This document shows positions 43,204 to 52,104 of a stretch of 64,000 bases of DNA, piece by piece; the first letter of the stretch is position 1, and every line of letters begins with the position of its first letter. The notes under the pieces are model-generated. The model did no database searches and was not told where the DNA came from. It saw only the letters and a program-made list of their open reading frames with translations. This DNA is from Porphyrobacter sp. ULC335 (lineage in GTDB: Bacteria > Pseudomonadota > Alphaproteobacteria > Sphingomonadales > Sphingomonadaceae), in NCBI RefSeq assembly GCF_025917005.1, contig NZ_CP078091.1, forward strand, positions 1,054,001-1,118,000, in the 5' to 3' direction. The position numbers and the translations under genes are program-made.

Positions 43204-44228
43204 TGTCCGATACCGCCCTGACCCAGACCCAGTCCACGCTGCTCAACCGGATTGACCGCGCCGCGGTGTTCCTGATGCTGCTCGGTGACGAGGAAGCGAC
43301 CGGGATCCTTGCGCGCCTCTCCCCCGGCGAGCTTGAAAAGCTGGGCGCCGCAATGATGGCGCTGGGCGAGATCGACCAGCCGCACATGGCCGAAGCGCTC
43401 GCCGATTTCGCGGGCGAGGCATCGCGCGAGATGCTGCCGATGCGTGGCCGGACGGACCGTCTGCGCACGCTGCTCGACAAGGCCCTCGGCCCGGCACGCG
43501 CGGACAGCATGATGCAGCGTATCGAGCCTGATGCCGCGCCGCGCAGTCTGGAGCTTGCCAAGTGGCTCGCGCCCGGCGTGCTGGTGCGCCTGATCCTTGA
43601 CGAACACCCGCAGGTGATCGCCGCGCTGCTGCTGCTGATCGAACCCGAACCCGCTGCCGAAGTGCTCGCCATGCTCCCGCTCGAACTGCAATCGCTGGTG
43701 GTGGAGCGCGTGGCAAAAAGCGGCGCGATTTCGGGCACCGCCATCGCCACCATCGACACGCTGCTGACCCAGCGCATTGCTGCCACCTATGGCACGGCAG
43801 CGCTGATGCTGGGCGGGCCGCGCGAGGCGGCGAACCTTATCAACCTGGCCGCTGGCGAACTGCGCAACACGGTCATCCCCGCGATTGCCGAGCGCGATGC
43901 GCCGCTGGCCGAGCGGATCGAGGAGGAGCTGTTCACCTTCGAAATGCTGTTCGTGCTCGATCCGATGTCGATGGGCCGCCTGCTGCGCGATGTCGACAAC
44001 GAGAAGCTGGTCGATGCATTGAAGGGCCTCAAGGAAGCGCAACGCACGCCCTTCTTCGCCGCCATGTCGAGCCGCGCGGCGGACGGCGTTCGCGACGAGA
44101 TCGAACTGCGCGGCCGCCTCGCCAAGAGCGATGTCGCCGCGGCGCAGAAGGCAATTGTCGAGATCGCACGCGGCCTCGCCGATGCGGGAGAGATCGTGAT
44201 CGGAAGCGGCAATGGCGAATTCGTCTGA
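43200..44228 (+). CDS. fliG: flagellar rotor switch protein FliG
   Basis: A 342-residue protein. The N-terminal domain binds FliF (RIDRAAVFLMLLGDEEATGI). The middle domain has EHPQVIAALLLLIEPEPAAE, and the C-terminal torque domain includes EEELFTFEMLFVLDPMSMGR and LVDALKGLKEAQRTPFFAAM, which interact with MotA. It overlaps fliF by 4 bp and fliH by 17 bp. Confidence 0.95.
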   Translation: MMSDTALTQTQSTLLNRIDRAAVFLMLLGDEEATGILARLSPGELEKLGAAMMALGEIDQPHMAEALADFAGEASREMLPMRGRTDRLRTLLDKALGPARADSMMQRIEPDAAPRSLELAKWLAPGVLVRLILDEHPQVIAALLLLIEPEPAAEVLAMLPLELQSLVVERVAKSGAISGTAIATIDTLLTQRIAATYGTAALMLGGPREAANLINLAAGELRNTVIPAIAERDAPLAERIEEELFTFEMLFVLDPMSMGRLLRDVDNEKLVDALKGLKEAQRTPFFAAMSSRAADGVRDEIELRGRLAKSDVAAAQKAIVEIARGLADAGEIVIGSGNGEFV

Positions 44229-44853
44229 TTGGCTCGGCGCGTTCGCCGGGGACGATGTCGTGGAGCTGGAGACGGGCGCACCGGGTTGGCTCGGACTGTT
44301 GGACGCGGGCGGGGGCTTCCGCGAGGCGCTGCCGTTTGGTGCGCCAGAAAGCCTTGTCCCGCCGCCTGCGCCGGAACCTCTGGTGGCCGATCCGCTCGCC
44401 GAAGCGATGGCGCGTGCCTTTGCCGAGGGCGAAGCGGCCGGACGCGCCGCCGCCGAGGCCGAAGCCGAGGCGCACGCCACCCGGCAGCGGGCATTGCGGT
44501 TGAACTTCCGCGCGATGGATGAAGCGGCCATTGGCGTGCTCGCCGATGATCTGGCCGCGACCGTGCTTCACCTGTGCGACAGTGTGCTGGGCGAAGCGGC
44601 ACGCGATGCGGACGCCTTGCGTGAACGTTGCATCGCCGCTGCTCGGCGGATCGGCGGCGCGGCCGATACGCTGGTGCTGCATCTCCATCCCGATGACATT
44701 GCCCTTCAGGGCGAAGAGGCGCTCGCCATGATGAGGCTTGCGCCCGACCCGGCGCTTGAGCCGGGCTCTGTCGTGATCGAGGGGCCGGAAGGCACCATCA
44801 GCGATGGCCCCGCAGAATGGCGCCGCGCGATCGCGGCTGCACTGCGCCTATGA
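44212..44853 (+). CDS. fliH: flagellar export regulator FliH
   Basis: A 213-residue protein between fliG and fliI. An acidic N-terminal region precedes an Ala/Glu-rich coiled coil (EAMARAFAEGEAAGRAAAEA), then the FliH C-terminal domain (LADDLAATVLHLCDSVLGEA and LHLHPDDIALQGEEA). FliH dimers bind the ATPase FliI and the C-ring protein FliN. Similarity is modest, but gene order makes the call secure. It overlaps the fliI start by 4 bp. Confidence 0.88.
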   Translation: MANSSDWLGAFAGDDVVELETGAPGWLGLLDAGGGFREALPFGAPESLVPPPAPEPLVADPLAEAMARAFAEGEAAGRAAAEAEAEAHATRQRALRLNFRAMDEAAIGVLADDLAATVLHLCDSVLGEAARDADALRERCIAAARRIGGAADTLVLHLHPDDIALQGEEALAMMRLAPDPALEPGSVVIEGPEGTISDGPAEWRRAIAAALRL

Positions 44854-46184
44854 TCGCCGAACTCCAGCTCGATCTGGCGCGGATGCGCGCTACCCCTGTG
44901 GCGCGCGGCCCGGTGCTGACCGGGCGCGTGGTGACCTGCGATGGCGGGCTCATCGAGGTTGCGGGCCTGCCGCTGCCGGTCGGCTCGCTCGGGCTGATCG
45001 AGAATGATGCGGGCGCGGAATGCCTTGCCGAGGTGATCGGCTTTCGTGCCGGCCACTCGCTTATGATGCTGCTCGGCGATGCCATGCTGCTGCGCCCGCA
45101 GGCGCGGGTGCGGGCGCTGGGCGCTCCCGGCGAGGTGCGCGTGGGCGAGGCGCTGCTCGGCCGCGCGGTCGATGCGCTGGGCGATCCGATCGACGGCGGC
45201 CCGCGGCTGGACCTGCCCAATGTCTGGCCGCTGGCGGGCAAGCGCGAAGGGGCGCTGGAGCGCGCCAGTGTCGAGCATCCCTTCGACTGCGGCGTGCGCG
45301 CGATCAATGCGCTGGCCACCATGGGCGTCGGCCAAAGGCTCGGGATCATGGCGGGATCGGGCGTCGGCAAATCGGTGCTGGTCGATACCATCGCAGGCCA
45401 CGCGGTTGCCGATGTCACCGTGGTCGCCCTGATCGGGGAGCGGGCGCGCGAGGTGTCCGATTTCGTGAACCGGCATATGGCAGGCCACCGGCGCGGCGGA
45501 ATCGTGGTGGTGGCAGTGCCCGCCGATCACGCTCCCAACCTGCGGCTGCGCGCCGCGCAATATGCCAGCGCGATTGCCGAATATTTCCGCGCGCAGGGCA
45601 AGCGCGTGCTGCTGATCCTCGACAGCCTCACCCGCGTCGCCCACGCCGCGCGGGAGCTGGCGCTGGTGCTGGGCGAACCCGGCGCGGCGCGGGGCTATCC
45701 GCCATCCGCGCTCGCCGCGATCACGCGGCTGGTCGAGCGCGCGGGCAATTCCGCACGCACTGGCGGGGCGGTGACGGGGGTTTACACCGTGCTCGCTGAC
45801 GGAGACGATGCCAACGACCCGGTGGTCGACACCGCGCGGGCTATTCTGGACGGGCACATCGTCCTTTCGCGGGAATTGGCGCAGCGCGGGCATTATCCGG
45901 CGATTGACGTGCCCGCCTCGCTCAGCCGGGTGATGGACGATCTCGTCCCACCCGATCTTGCCGCTGCCGCACGGCACCTGCGCGCGCTGATCGCCGCGCG
46001 CGAGAGCGGGCGCGATCTGGTGATGATGGGCGCCTATCGTGCAGGGGGCGACCCGCTGCTTGACGAGGCGCTGGCGCTGAGCGGGCCGATCGACGCTTTC
46101 CTGACGCAGGCACGCGGCGCTGCCGAGGCGCTTGGCCCCAGCCACGCCGCGCTCGCCGCGCTGATGGCGCAGAACCATGCGTGA
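44850..46184 (+). CDS. fliI: flagellum-specific ATPase FliI
   Basis: A 444-residue F1-type ATPase from ATG 44850 (MIAELQLDLARM), which overlaps the fliH stop. Walker A is GIMAGSGVGKSVLVDTIA and Walker B is GKRVLLILDSLTRVAHAARE; the C-terminal part has LADGDDANDPVVDTARAILD and GHIVLSRELAQRGHYPAIDV. It powers or assists unfolding of export substrates at the base of the flagellum. The length is the family norm. Confidence 0.96.
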   Translation: MIAELQLDLARMRATPVARGPVLTGRVVTCDGGLIEVAGLPLPVGSLGLIENDAGAECLAEVIGFRAGHSLMMLLGDAMLLRPQARVRALGAPGEVRVGEALLGRAVDALGDPIDGGPRLDLPNVWPLAGKREGALERASVEHPFDCGVRAINALATMGVGQRLGIMAGSGVGKSVLVDTIAGHAVADVTVVALIGERAREVSDFVNRHMAGHRRGGIVVVAVPADHAPNLRLRAAQYASAIAEYFRAQGKRVLLILDSLTRVAHAARELALVLGEPGAARGYPPSALAAITRLVERAGNSARTGGAVTGVYTVLADGDDANDPVVDTARAILDGHIVLSRELAQRGHYPAIDVPASLSRVMDDLVPPDLAAAARHLRALIAARESGRDLVMMGAYRAGGDPLLDEALALSGPIDAFLTQARGAAEALGPSHAALAALMAQNHA

Positions 46185-46614
46185 GGCGCGCCGCCTCGCG
46201 CTGCTGCGCCGCCAGAGCCTGATCGCCGAAGTCGCGCGCAAGCAGGCGCTGCGCGGACTGGCCGAAGCGTTGGAGGCCGAGGCGCGCAGCCACGCCCTTG
46301 CCGAACGCAGCCGCCGCCTCGTCACCGCCAGCGCGCCGGGGACGGGGGCGACCATCGGGGCAGCCTTGCAGGCGCGTGCGGGCTTTACCGCCGGTCTCGC
46401 CCAGCTGGCCGCCAACGCCGGAGACGCCGCGCGCGATACCGCCCGCCAGCGCGCATGGCAGGCCGACAGCCTGACCCGCGCCGAGACCCGCGCCAAGCGC
46501 CTCACCGAGATGACCGCCGATGCCCGCGCAGCGCTCGACGCGGTAAAAGATCGGCGCGAGGCCGCGCGCACAATCCCGATGGCACGCAAGTTGCAGAACC
46601 GTTCGACAGACTGA
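46177..46614 (+). CDS. fliJ: flagellar export protein FliJ (probable)
   Basis: A 145-residue, strongly helical protein rich in Ala, Arg and Glu (ALRGLAEALEAEARSHALAE and DSLTRAETRAKRLTEM), as expected for the FliJ coiled-coil stalk inside the FliI ring. The primary sequence of FliJ is poorly conserved, so the name rests mainly on position directly after fliI, which it overlaps by 8 bp. Confidence 0.75.
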   Translation: MREARRLALLRRQSLIAEVARKQALRGLAEALEAEARSHALAERSRRLVTASAPGTGATIGAALQARAGFTAGLAQLAANAGDAARDTARQRAWQADSLTRAETRAKRLTEMTADARAALDAVKDRREAARTIPMARKLQNRSTD

Positions 46615-46632
46615 CCCCGCTGCCGAAGGAAG

Positions 46633-48012
46633 ATGCCCCGCGTGACGACTTTGCCCGCCTTCATGCCCGAAATGCCCGCCCTTCCCGGGGCGCTCCCCGC
46701 GAGCGGTGCCGTGCCGCAAGTATCGGCGCTGCCGGGCGTGTCGCTGGACTTTGCCGGACTGCTCGATGCGGCCACCCCTGCGACAATGCCCGCACCTCTA
46801 CCGCCCACCCCCGCAACCATGTGGGCCGAGCCTGCTGCGGAGATCGCCGCACCGGCGCTTGCCGTGCCGACCGGCAAGGTCTTGCCGGAACCTGGCGTGC
46901 AATTGCCGCTGGCGGTGCCGCCGCTGCTTTCCAAGCCCGAACTTGCCGCAATGCCGGCCGGCGATGATGCCATGCCCGAGGCACCGGCTCTTGCCGATGG
47001 GGACGAAGGCGCTACCCCCGTTCCCCTGCCTCACTCCGAACCCGCGCCTGACGCAGCTCGCCCGGCGCTCGCGGCTGAGCCGGATGACCACGACGCACCT
47101 GCCCCTGTCCCCGCCCTCGAGAATTCCGATCCGGCGCAGATCGCAGCCCTGATCCCCGCGCCGCTCGCCCCGTCCGTAGCGCTCATGCCGCCCGCACCGA
47201 TTGTCGTTACGGCGAAGTCCGATCCTCCCGCAGCCGCCCGCGTGCTGCGCGTCGCCCAGTCGCCGGTGATGCGTGCCGAGAATGTGCCGCTGCCCGCCCG
47301 CGTCGCCATGCCGGTCGCAGCGACAGAGGACACCTCGGACCCTGGCGCACCGCCATCGCCCGCCCAGCCATCACCGGCCCAGCCTTCATCAGCAATGCCC
47401 TCTGCCCCGCTCGCCGCTCTGTCCGGGCCAGAAGCGCCCGCACCGGCACCCCCGCCTGTGCTGGCGAACCTCGCTCCGGCCCCGCAACAACCCGCCGCCG
47501 CCCCTGCGTCCCCCGCGCCCGAACAGCGCCCCGCTGCCACGCAGATCGAATCCACCATCGCCCAGGTCGGCGACATCCGCGAGGCGCTGCGTTCCGCGCG
47601 GCCCGAAATGACGCTGCGCCATGCCGAGTTCGGGATGGTTTCGCTCCGTGTGGAACAGGCCGCGCCCGACAATTGGCGCGCGGTGCTGGCCAGCCGCGAC
47701 CCCGGCTTTGTCCCGGCCATCCACGCCGCGCTCGCCGATCGCAGCGTTGCGGCAGCGTCAGACAGTGCCGCCAGCTTCTTCGGTCAATCCGGTACGGGCC
47801 AAAATGGCACAGCCGACCAGCGTTACGGGGCTTCCCCTAACTCCGGGCAAGGAGGCTCGCAACCATACTTGGGCCATTCGGGATCGCGAGACGGCGAGGC
47901 TGCGCCGGACCACCGCCGCCCCTCGACCGCCGCCGCCCTCGCGGCACGCGGCGAGGAGCGGGAGGAGGGTTCCGGCAGCCGCGCCACAACCTCGGGCGGG
48001 ATGTTCGCCTGA
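46633..48012 (+). CDS. fliK: flagellar hook-length control protein FliK
   Basis: A 459-residue protein with a long Pro/Ala-rich, probably unfolded N-terminal region (including a repeated SPAQP) as in the FliK molecular ruler. The C-terminal domain at ~315-380 is recognisable (ALRSARPEMTLRHAEFGMVS, LRVEQAAPDNWRAVL), followed by a Gly/Ser-rich tail. It measures hook length and switches FlhB substrate specificity. AAGGAAG overlaps the ATG closely; GTG 46642 is an alternative start. Confidence 0.82.
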   Translation: MPRVTTLPAFMPEMPALPGALPASGAVPQVSALPGVSLDFAGLLDAATPATMPAPLPPTPATMWAEPAAEIAAPALAVPTGKVLPEPGVQLPLAVPPLLSKPELAAMPAGDDAMPEAPALADGDEGATPVPLPHSEPAPDAARPALAAEPDDHDAPAPVPALENSDPAQIAALIPAPLAPSVALMPPAPIVVTAKSDPPAAARVLRVAQSPVMRAENVPLPARVAMPVAATEDTSDPGAPPSPAQPSPAQPSSAMPSAPLAALSGPEAPAPAPPPVLANLAPAPQQPAAAPASPAPEQRPAATQIESTIAQVGDIREALRSARPEMTLRHAEFGMVSLRVEQAAPDNWRAVLASRDPGFVPAIHAALADRSVAAASDSAASFFGQSGTGQNGTADQRYGASPNSGQGGSQPYLGHSGSRDGEAAPDHRRPSTAAALAARGEEREEGSGSRATTSGGMFA

Positions 48013-48044
48013 TGGTACGCGCACACACAGGGAGCTGACAGGGC

Positions 48045-48641
48045 ATGGCCAAGGGCAAGGACAAGTCCGAACATTCGGGTGAAGGCGGCAAGTCCGGCAA
48101 GGGCGGCGTGATCAAGGTCGCGATCGGCGCTGTGCTGCTGCTCGGGCTCGGCGCGGGCGGTGCCTATGGCGCCTTTGCCATGGGCCTGATCGGCGAAACC
48201 GGCGAGCATGTGCCCGACGAGCCCAAATTCGTCCTCAAGACCGAGGCCGACCCCTATGCCGCGCCCGGCGATGACAAAGACAAGGACGCGGCCGCCACCG
48301 TCTATGGCGAAGGTGGCAGCAAGTATCGCACCGCCTATTACTCATTCTCCGACACCTTCACCTCCAACCTCGCGGATTCGCCGGGGTTGGTGCAGGTCGA
48401 GCTGGCGGTCTCCACCCGCCGCGATGGCCGCGTGCTGCAATGGGTCAAGACCCATGAACTGGCGATCCGGTCCGCGATCCTCGCCCAGCTTGCCGCGACA
48501 ACCGAGGCCGAGGCCTATGATGTCGAAGGCAAGAAGCGCCTCGCCGAGCGGCTGACCAAGGCGGTCAACAAGGTGCTTGAGGAGAACGAGGGCTTTGGCG
48601 GGGTCGATGCCGTGCACTTCCGCGGGTTCCTGGTCCAATGA
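48045..48641 (+). CDS. fliL: flagellar basal-body-associated protein FliL
   Basis: A 198-residue single-pass inner-membrane protein. A Lys/Gly-rich cytoplasmic N-terminus precedes a helix at ~24-46 (GVIKVAIGAVLLLGLGAGGA). The periplasmic domain has YYSFSDTFTSNLADSPGLVQ, VELAVSTRRDGRVLQWV and the C-terminal VNKVLEENEGFGGVDAVHF, typical of FliL. It surrounds and supports the stators. It overlaps fliM by 4 bp. Confidence 0.9.
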   Translation: MAKGKDKSEHSGEGGKSGKGGVIKVAIGAVLLLGLGAGGAYGAFAMGLIGETGEHVPDEPKFVLKTEADPYAAPGDDKDKDAAATVYGEGGSKYRTAYYSFSDTFTSNLADSPGLVQVELAVSTRRDGRVLQWVKTHELAIRSAILAQLAATTEAEAYDVEGKKRLAERLTKAVNKVLEENEGFGGVDAVHFRGFLVQ

Positions 48642-49588
48642 GGATGGGACACGCCTTTGCGCCCGTCCGCGCGGCGGCGGTGCACTGCCCCGAGCTGACA
48701 TCCCGTGGCCCGCGCCCCGAAGAAAGCGCTGCGCTGATGGCGGCATGGCGGCGCGATCTGTCGCGGCTGCTGGCCGATGATCTGTCCGGGCTTTTGTCCG
48801 GCGACCGGCTCGATGTCAGCATTTCGGAACCCGAGCGGCTGAGTGGTGCGGATGCGCTGCGCCGGATCGGCCAGATTGCTGCCAACTCGCTGCTGCGTTG
48901 CGGCGCGAGCGGGGAGACCGCGCTGCTCAGCTTCGATTTCGCCACAGCCATCGCGCTGACCGACCGGTCGTTCGGCGGGGACGGGCGGATCGGCGGTGGC
49001 CTGCCCGAACTGCTCCCGCGGTCAGCCGCGCTGCTGGTCGAGGAAACCGCGACGATGATTGCCGATGCGATCACCCGCGCCAGCTTTGGCGACATGCCGC
49101 CGCCCAGCGGGATGGCCACGCGCGGCGAGGTGATCGTGCGCAGCGAAAGCGCGGCGCGGCTCAAACCCTTCGCGCTGGAAGCCGAAACGCTGATTTTCAC
49201 GCTCGATATCGCCAACCGGCAGGGCTGCACCTGGCGTGCCAGCCTGGTGGTGGCGACCGAGCGGATGGCGCGTCTGCTGCCCGGTGGCGGCCGCCGTCCA
49301 CGCAGCCGCACGCCGCGCACATCGGCGAGCGGCATGGCCGCGCCCTTTGCCACAATGCCGCTGCCGCTCCACGTGGTGCTGGCCGAATTCGATCTCTCGC
49401 TGACCCGGCTCCAGAGCCTTGCGCCCGGTGACACGATCCCGCTGGCGATGGGCCGGCAGGTGCCACTGATGGTGGGCGAGGCCGTGCTGGCCCACGGCTC
49501 TGTCGGCACCGCCGAGGACCGCATGGCGATCCGCCTGACCCGTTTCCCCAATTCCGCCCCCGCTTCTGCCGAAGGTGTCGCACCATGA
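48638..49588 (+). CDS. fliM: flagellar switch protein FliM
   Basis: A 316-residue C-ring protein. The middle domain includes SFDFATAIALTDRSFGGDGR, and the C-terminal SpoA domain includes VVLAEFDLSLTRLQSLAPGD, then TIPLAMGRQVPLMVGEAVLA. The typical EIDALL-type CheY-binding peptide at the extreme N-terminus was not recognised (it begins MRMGHAFAPVR), so phospho-CheY binding may differ. It overlaps fliL and fliN by 4 bp each. Confidence 0.88.
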   Translation: MRMGHAFAPVRAAAVHCPELTSRGPRPEESAALMAAWRRDLSRLLADDLSGLLSGDRLDVSISEPERLSGADALRRIGQIAANSLLRCGASGETALLSFDFATAIALTDRSFGGDGRIGGGLPELLPRSAALLVEETATMIADAITRASFGDMPPPSGMATRGEVIVRSESAARLKPFALEAETLIFTLDIANRQGCTWRASLVVATERMARLLPGGGRRPRSRTPRTSASGMAAPFATMPLPLHVVLAEFDLSLTRLQSLAPGDTIPLAMGRQVPLMVGEAVLAHGSVGTAEDRMAIRLTRFPNSAPASAEGVAP

Positions 49589-49908
49589 CCGCTTACCAAC
49601 CCGCTGCTTTCTCCCGCTTCGGCGATGTCTCCGTGCGCCTCTCGGTCGAGCTTGGCCGCACCGAAATGCCGCTGCGCGATGTGCTGATGCTGGGCGAGGG
49701 GAGCACCGTGACGCTCGACCGGCTGACTGACGAATTGCTCGATGTGACCGCCAATGGCCGCGTCATCGCGCGCGGCGAGGTGGTGGCGGAGAAGGGGCGC
49801 TTTGCGCTCCGCATCGTCAGCCTTGTCGGCGAGGACGGGCAGGATGTGCCGTCCGCGCCGGATGATGCGCCCGCCGACGAGGCGGTGCCTGCCGCCGACG
49901 CGCTGTAA
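49585..49908 (+). CDS. fliN: flagellar switch protein FliN
   Basis: A 107-residue SpoA-domain protein (VRLSVELGRTEMPLRDVLML, then LLDVTANGRVIARGEVVAEK). It forms the lower C-ring with FliM and anchors FliH. The length fits the short FliN type. It overlaps fliM by 4 bp and is followed by fliO after 15 bp. Confidence 0.92.
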   Translation: MTAYQPAAFSRFGDVSVRLSVELGRTEMPLRDVLMLGEGSTVTLDRLTDELLDVTANGRVIARGEVVAEKGRFALRIVSLVGEDGQDVPSAPDDAPADEAVPAADAL

Positions 49909-49923
49909 GCGGAGCGCGCGGCG

Positions 49924-50214
49924 ATGCTCGAATATCTCTTGCGCCTTGCGCTGCTGCTGCCGCTGCTCGGCGGGCTGATCTGGGGGAGCCTGTGGCTGAC
50001 CCGCTGGCTCCAGACGCGTCTGCACGGCGCGCCCGGAGCGGCGGGCGGCGCTCGCCAGCTCCAGCTGATCGAGACGAGCCTGATCGCGCCGGGAATGAAG
50101 CTCGCCGTGGTGCGCTTCCATGATCGCGAGATCCTGCTGGGCTGCACCCGGCAGGGCATGGTCCGGCTGGGCGAAGCGCCTGCTGCCGTTGTGACGCTGC
50201 CGGAGAACGCCTGA
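49924..50214 (+). CDS. fliO: flagellar biosynthesis protein FliO
   Basis: A 96-residue protein with one N-terminal membrane helix (LLRLALLLPLLGGLIWGSLW) and a small cytoplasmic part (QLIETSLIAPGMKLAVVRFH, DREILLGCTRQGMVRL) typical of FliO, the scaffold for FliP assembly. It lies between fliN and fliP and overlaps fliP by one base. Confidence 0.88.
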   Translation: MLEYLLRLALLLPLLGGLIWGSLWLTRWLQTRLHGAPGAAGGARQLQLIETSLIAPGMKLAVVRFHDREILLGCTRQGMVRLGEAPAAVVTLPENA

Positions 50215-51026
50215 TGCATCGCCATCCGATCTTGCGCGCGGCCTTCATTTGCCTTGCCGCGTTAACCATGTTTTTCGCCGCGCCCGACATCGCGCAGGCC
50301 GCCGCGCCTGCGGCCATGCCTGTCCCCGATCCGGTTACGGCGGGCGTCGGTACGGCGATCGAGCGGGCGTTGGGCGATCAGGGTGCTGGCGATGACAGCC
50401 CGTTGAGCCTCTCGCTCCAGCTGCTGGTGGTGATGGGCCTGCTGACCATCCTGCCCGCGCTGGTGCTGATGATGACGAGCTTCCTGCGCATTCTGGTGGT
50501 GCTGGCGATCCTGCGGCAGGCGCTCGGCCTGCAAGGCTCCCCGCCGGGACAGGTGCTCGCCGGACTGGCGCTGTTCCTCTCGCTGTTCGTGATGGCGCCG
50601 ACGCTCGATCTGGTGAACGCCAACGCCATCGCCCCCTATGCCGCCGGGAGCCTTGGCGCCGATGCCGCAATCGGCAAGGCGGGCGAGGCGTTCCACGCCT
50701 TCATGCTCGCCCAGACGCGCGAGGCGAACCTGATCATGTTCACCGACATTGCCGGCGGAGGGGCGTTCCAGAATGGCGCCGAGGTGCCTTTCTCGATCCT
50801 GCTGCCCGCCTTCGTGACGAGCGAACTGGAGACCGCCTTCCAGATTGGCTTCATGATCTTCCTGCCCTTCCTCGTCATCGATCTGGTGGTTGCGAGCGTG
50901 CTGATGAGCCTCGGCATGATGATGCTGAGCCCGACGATCATCTCGCTGCCCTTCAAGCTGCTGTTGTTCGTGCTGGTCGATGGCTGGGCGTTGCTGATGG
51001 GGTCGCTGGCCCTGAGTTTTGCCTGA
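50214..51026 (+). CDS. fliP: flagellar export gate protein FliP
   Basis: A 270-residue membrane protein with a cleavable signal peptide (FICLAALTMFFAAPDIAQAA), as usual for FliP. Signatures are MMTSFLRILVVLAILRQALG, PPGQVLAGLALFLSLFVMAP and the C-terminal SLGMMMLSPTIISLPFKLLL. FliP pentamers form the core of the export gate with FliQ and FliR. It overlaps fliO and fliQ by one base each. Confidence 0.96.
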   Translation: MHRHPILRAAFICLAALTMFFAAPDIAQAAAPAAMPVPDPVTAGVGTAIERALGDQGAGDDSPLSLSLQLLVVMGLLTILPALVLMMTSFLRILVVLAILRQALGLQGSPPGQVLAGLALFLSLFVMAPTLDLVNANAIAPYAAGSLGADAAIGKAGEAFHAFMLAQTREANLIMFTDIAGGGAFQNGAEVPFSILLPAFVTSELETAFQIGFMIFLPFLVIDLVVASVLMSLGMMMLSPTIISLPFKLLLFVLVDGWALLMGSLALSFA

Positions 51027-51298
51027 TGCAGGAAGATGCTGCCCTCCTCGCGCTCGCGGATCAGACGCTGTGGGTGACCGCGCTGATCGCCGGGCCGGTG
51101 CTGATCGCGACACTGGTGGTGGGTCTGGTGGTCGGGATCATCCAGGCCGCCACCTCGGTCAACGAACAGACATTGAGCTTCATCCCCAAGCTCGCGATCA
51201 CCGCGCTGGTCTTTGTCGTGCTGGGCGCGGCGATGATGGGACTGCTGGCGGACTTCACCCGCGAGATCATGGCGCAGGTCGCCGACCTGTCAGCCTGA
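51026..51298 (+). CDS. fliQ: flagellar export gate protein FliQ
   Basis: A 90-residue protein with two membrane helices (LIAGPVLIATLVVGLVVGII and LAITALVFVVLGAAMMGLL) around the conserved QAATSVNEQTLSFIPK. The length is the family norm. Confidence 0.95.
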   Translation: MQEDAALLALADQTLWVTALIAGPVLIATLVVGLVVGIIQAATSVNEQTLSFIPKLAITALVFVVLGAAMMGLLADFTREIMAQVADLSA

Positions 51299-51312
51299 AC
51301 GGACGCGCGGCG

Positions 51313-52104
51313 ATGAACGTCCTCGACTTCGGCTTCGGCAGCATCGAGGCGCAGCTGTGGCAGATCATGTTCCTGTCGATCCGTTGCGGGGCCGCGCTGA
51401 TGGCCGCGCCGATGATCGGGGGGACGGCGGTGCCGCCGCAATTGCGGATACTCCTGTCACTGGTGCTCGGATATTTCATCGCCGCCTGGGTGCCGCTCCC
51501 TCCCGCGCCCGCGATGATGAGCATCGCCGCCGTGCTGGCTGTGCTGCAAGAGGTTGCGGTGGGCCTGATGCTGGGCTTCGTCCTGCAACTCGCCTTCGCC
51601 ATCCCCCTGATCGCCGCCGAGCAGATTTCGGGCACCATGGGCCTTGCCATCGCCACTTCGATCGACCCGGCGAGCGGCGCGCAATCGGGGGCGCTCGGCA
51701 CCTTTTTCGGCCTTGTCCTCAGTCTGCTGTTCTACGCCACCGGGGCGCATCTGCTGTGGTTTGAACTGCTGATCGAAAGCTACCGCCTGCTGCCCGCCGG
51801 GAGCTTCGCTTTCGGCGCGTGGCGCGCGCAAAGTGTGGTGATGTTTATGGGTTATGGTCTCGCCACCGCTGCCGCGATTGCGCTGCCGGTGGTGCTGGTT
51901 CTGCTGCTGGTGCAGATCGTCACCGGCCTGATCGCCCGCTCCGCGCCGTCATTGAACCTGTTTGCGCTGGGGCTTCCGGCGGGCGTGCTGGCTGGCATTG
52001 CCGCCATGATCATCGCGCTGCCCGTGATGGTCGGGCAGATGCGCGGCGTGATCGAGGCGACGCTCGAGCAATCTTCTGCCCTGATCGCGGGGGAGGCCCC
52101 GTAA
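51313..52104 (+). CDS. fliR: flagellar export gate protein FliR
   Basis: A 263-residue membrane protein from ATG 51313 (MNVLDFGFGSIEAQ); the frame is open further upstream but overlaps fliQ. Signatures are RILLSLVLGYFIAAWVPLPP, GLMLGFVLQLAFAIPLIAAE and IATSIDPASGAQSGALGTFF. One FliR completes the FliP5-FliQ4 gate. flhB starts directly after its stop. Confidence 0.94.
   Translation: MNVLDFGFGSIEAQLWQIMFLSIRCGAALMAAPMIGGTAVPPQLRILLSLVLGYFIAAWVPLPPAPAMMSIAAVLAVLQEVAVGLMLGFVLQLAFAIPLIAAEQISGTMGLAIATSIDPASGAQSGALGTFFGLVLSLLFYATGAHLLWFELLIESYRLLPAGSFAFGAWRAQSVVMFMGYGLATAAAIALPVVLVLLLVQIVTGLIARSAPSLNLFALGLPAGVLAGIAAMIIALPVMVGQMRGVIEATLEQSSALIAGEAP

Noticed and set aside
44706..46973. Very long minus-strand open frame (755 codons) opposite fliI-fliJ-fliK
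   Set aside because: It is antisense to clearly assigned, overlapping flagellar genes and its translation is low-complexity Arg/Ala/Ser.
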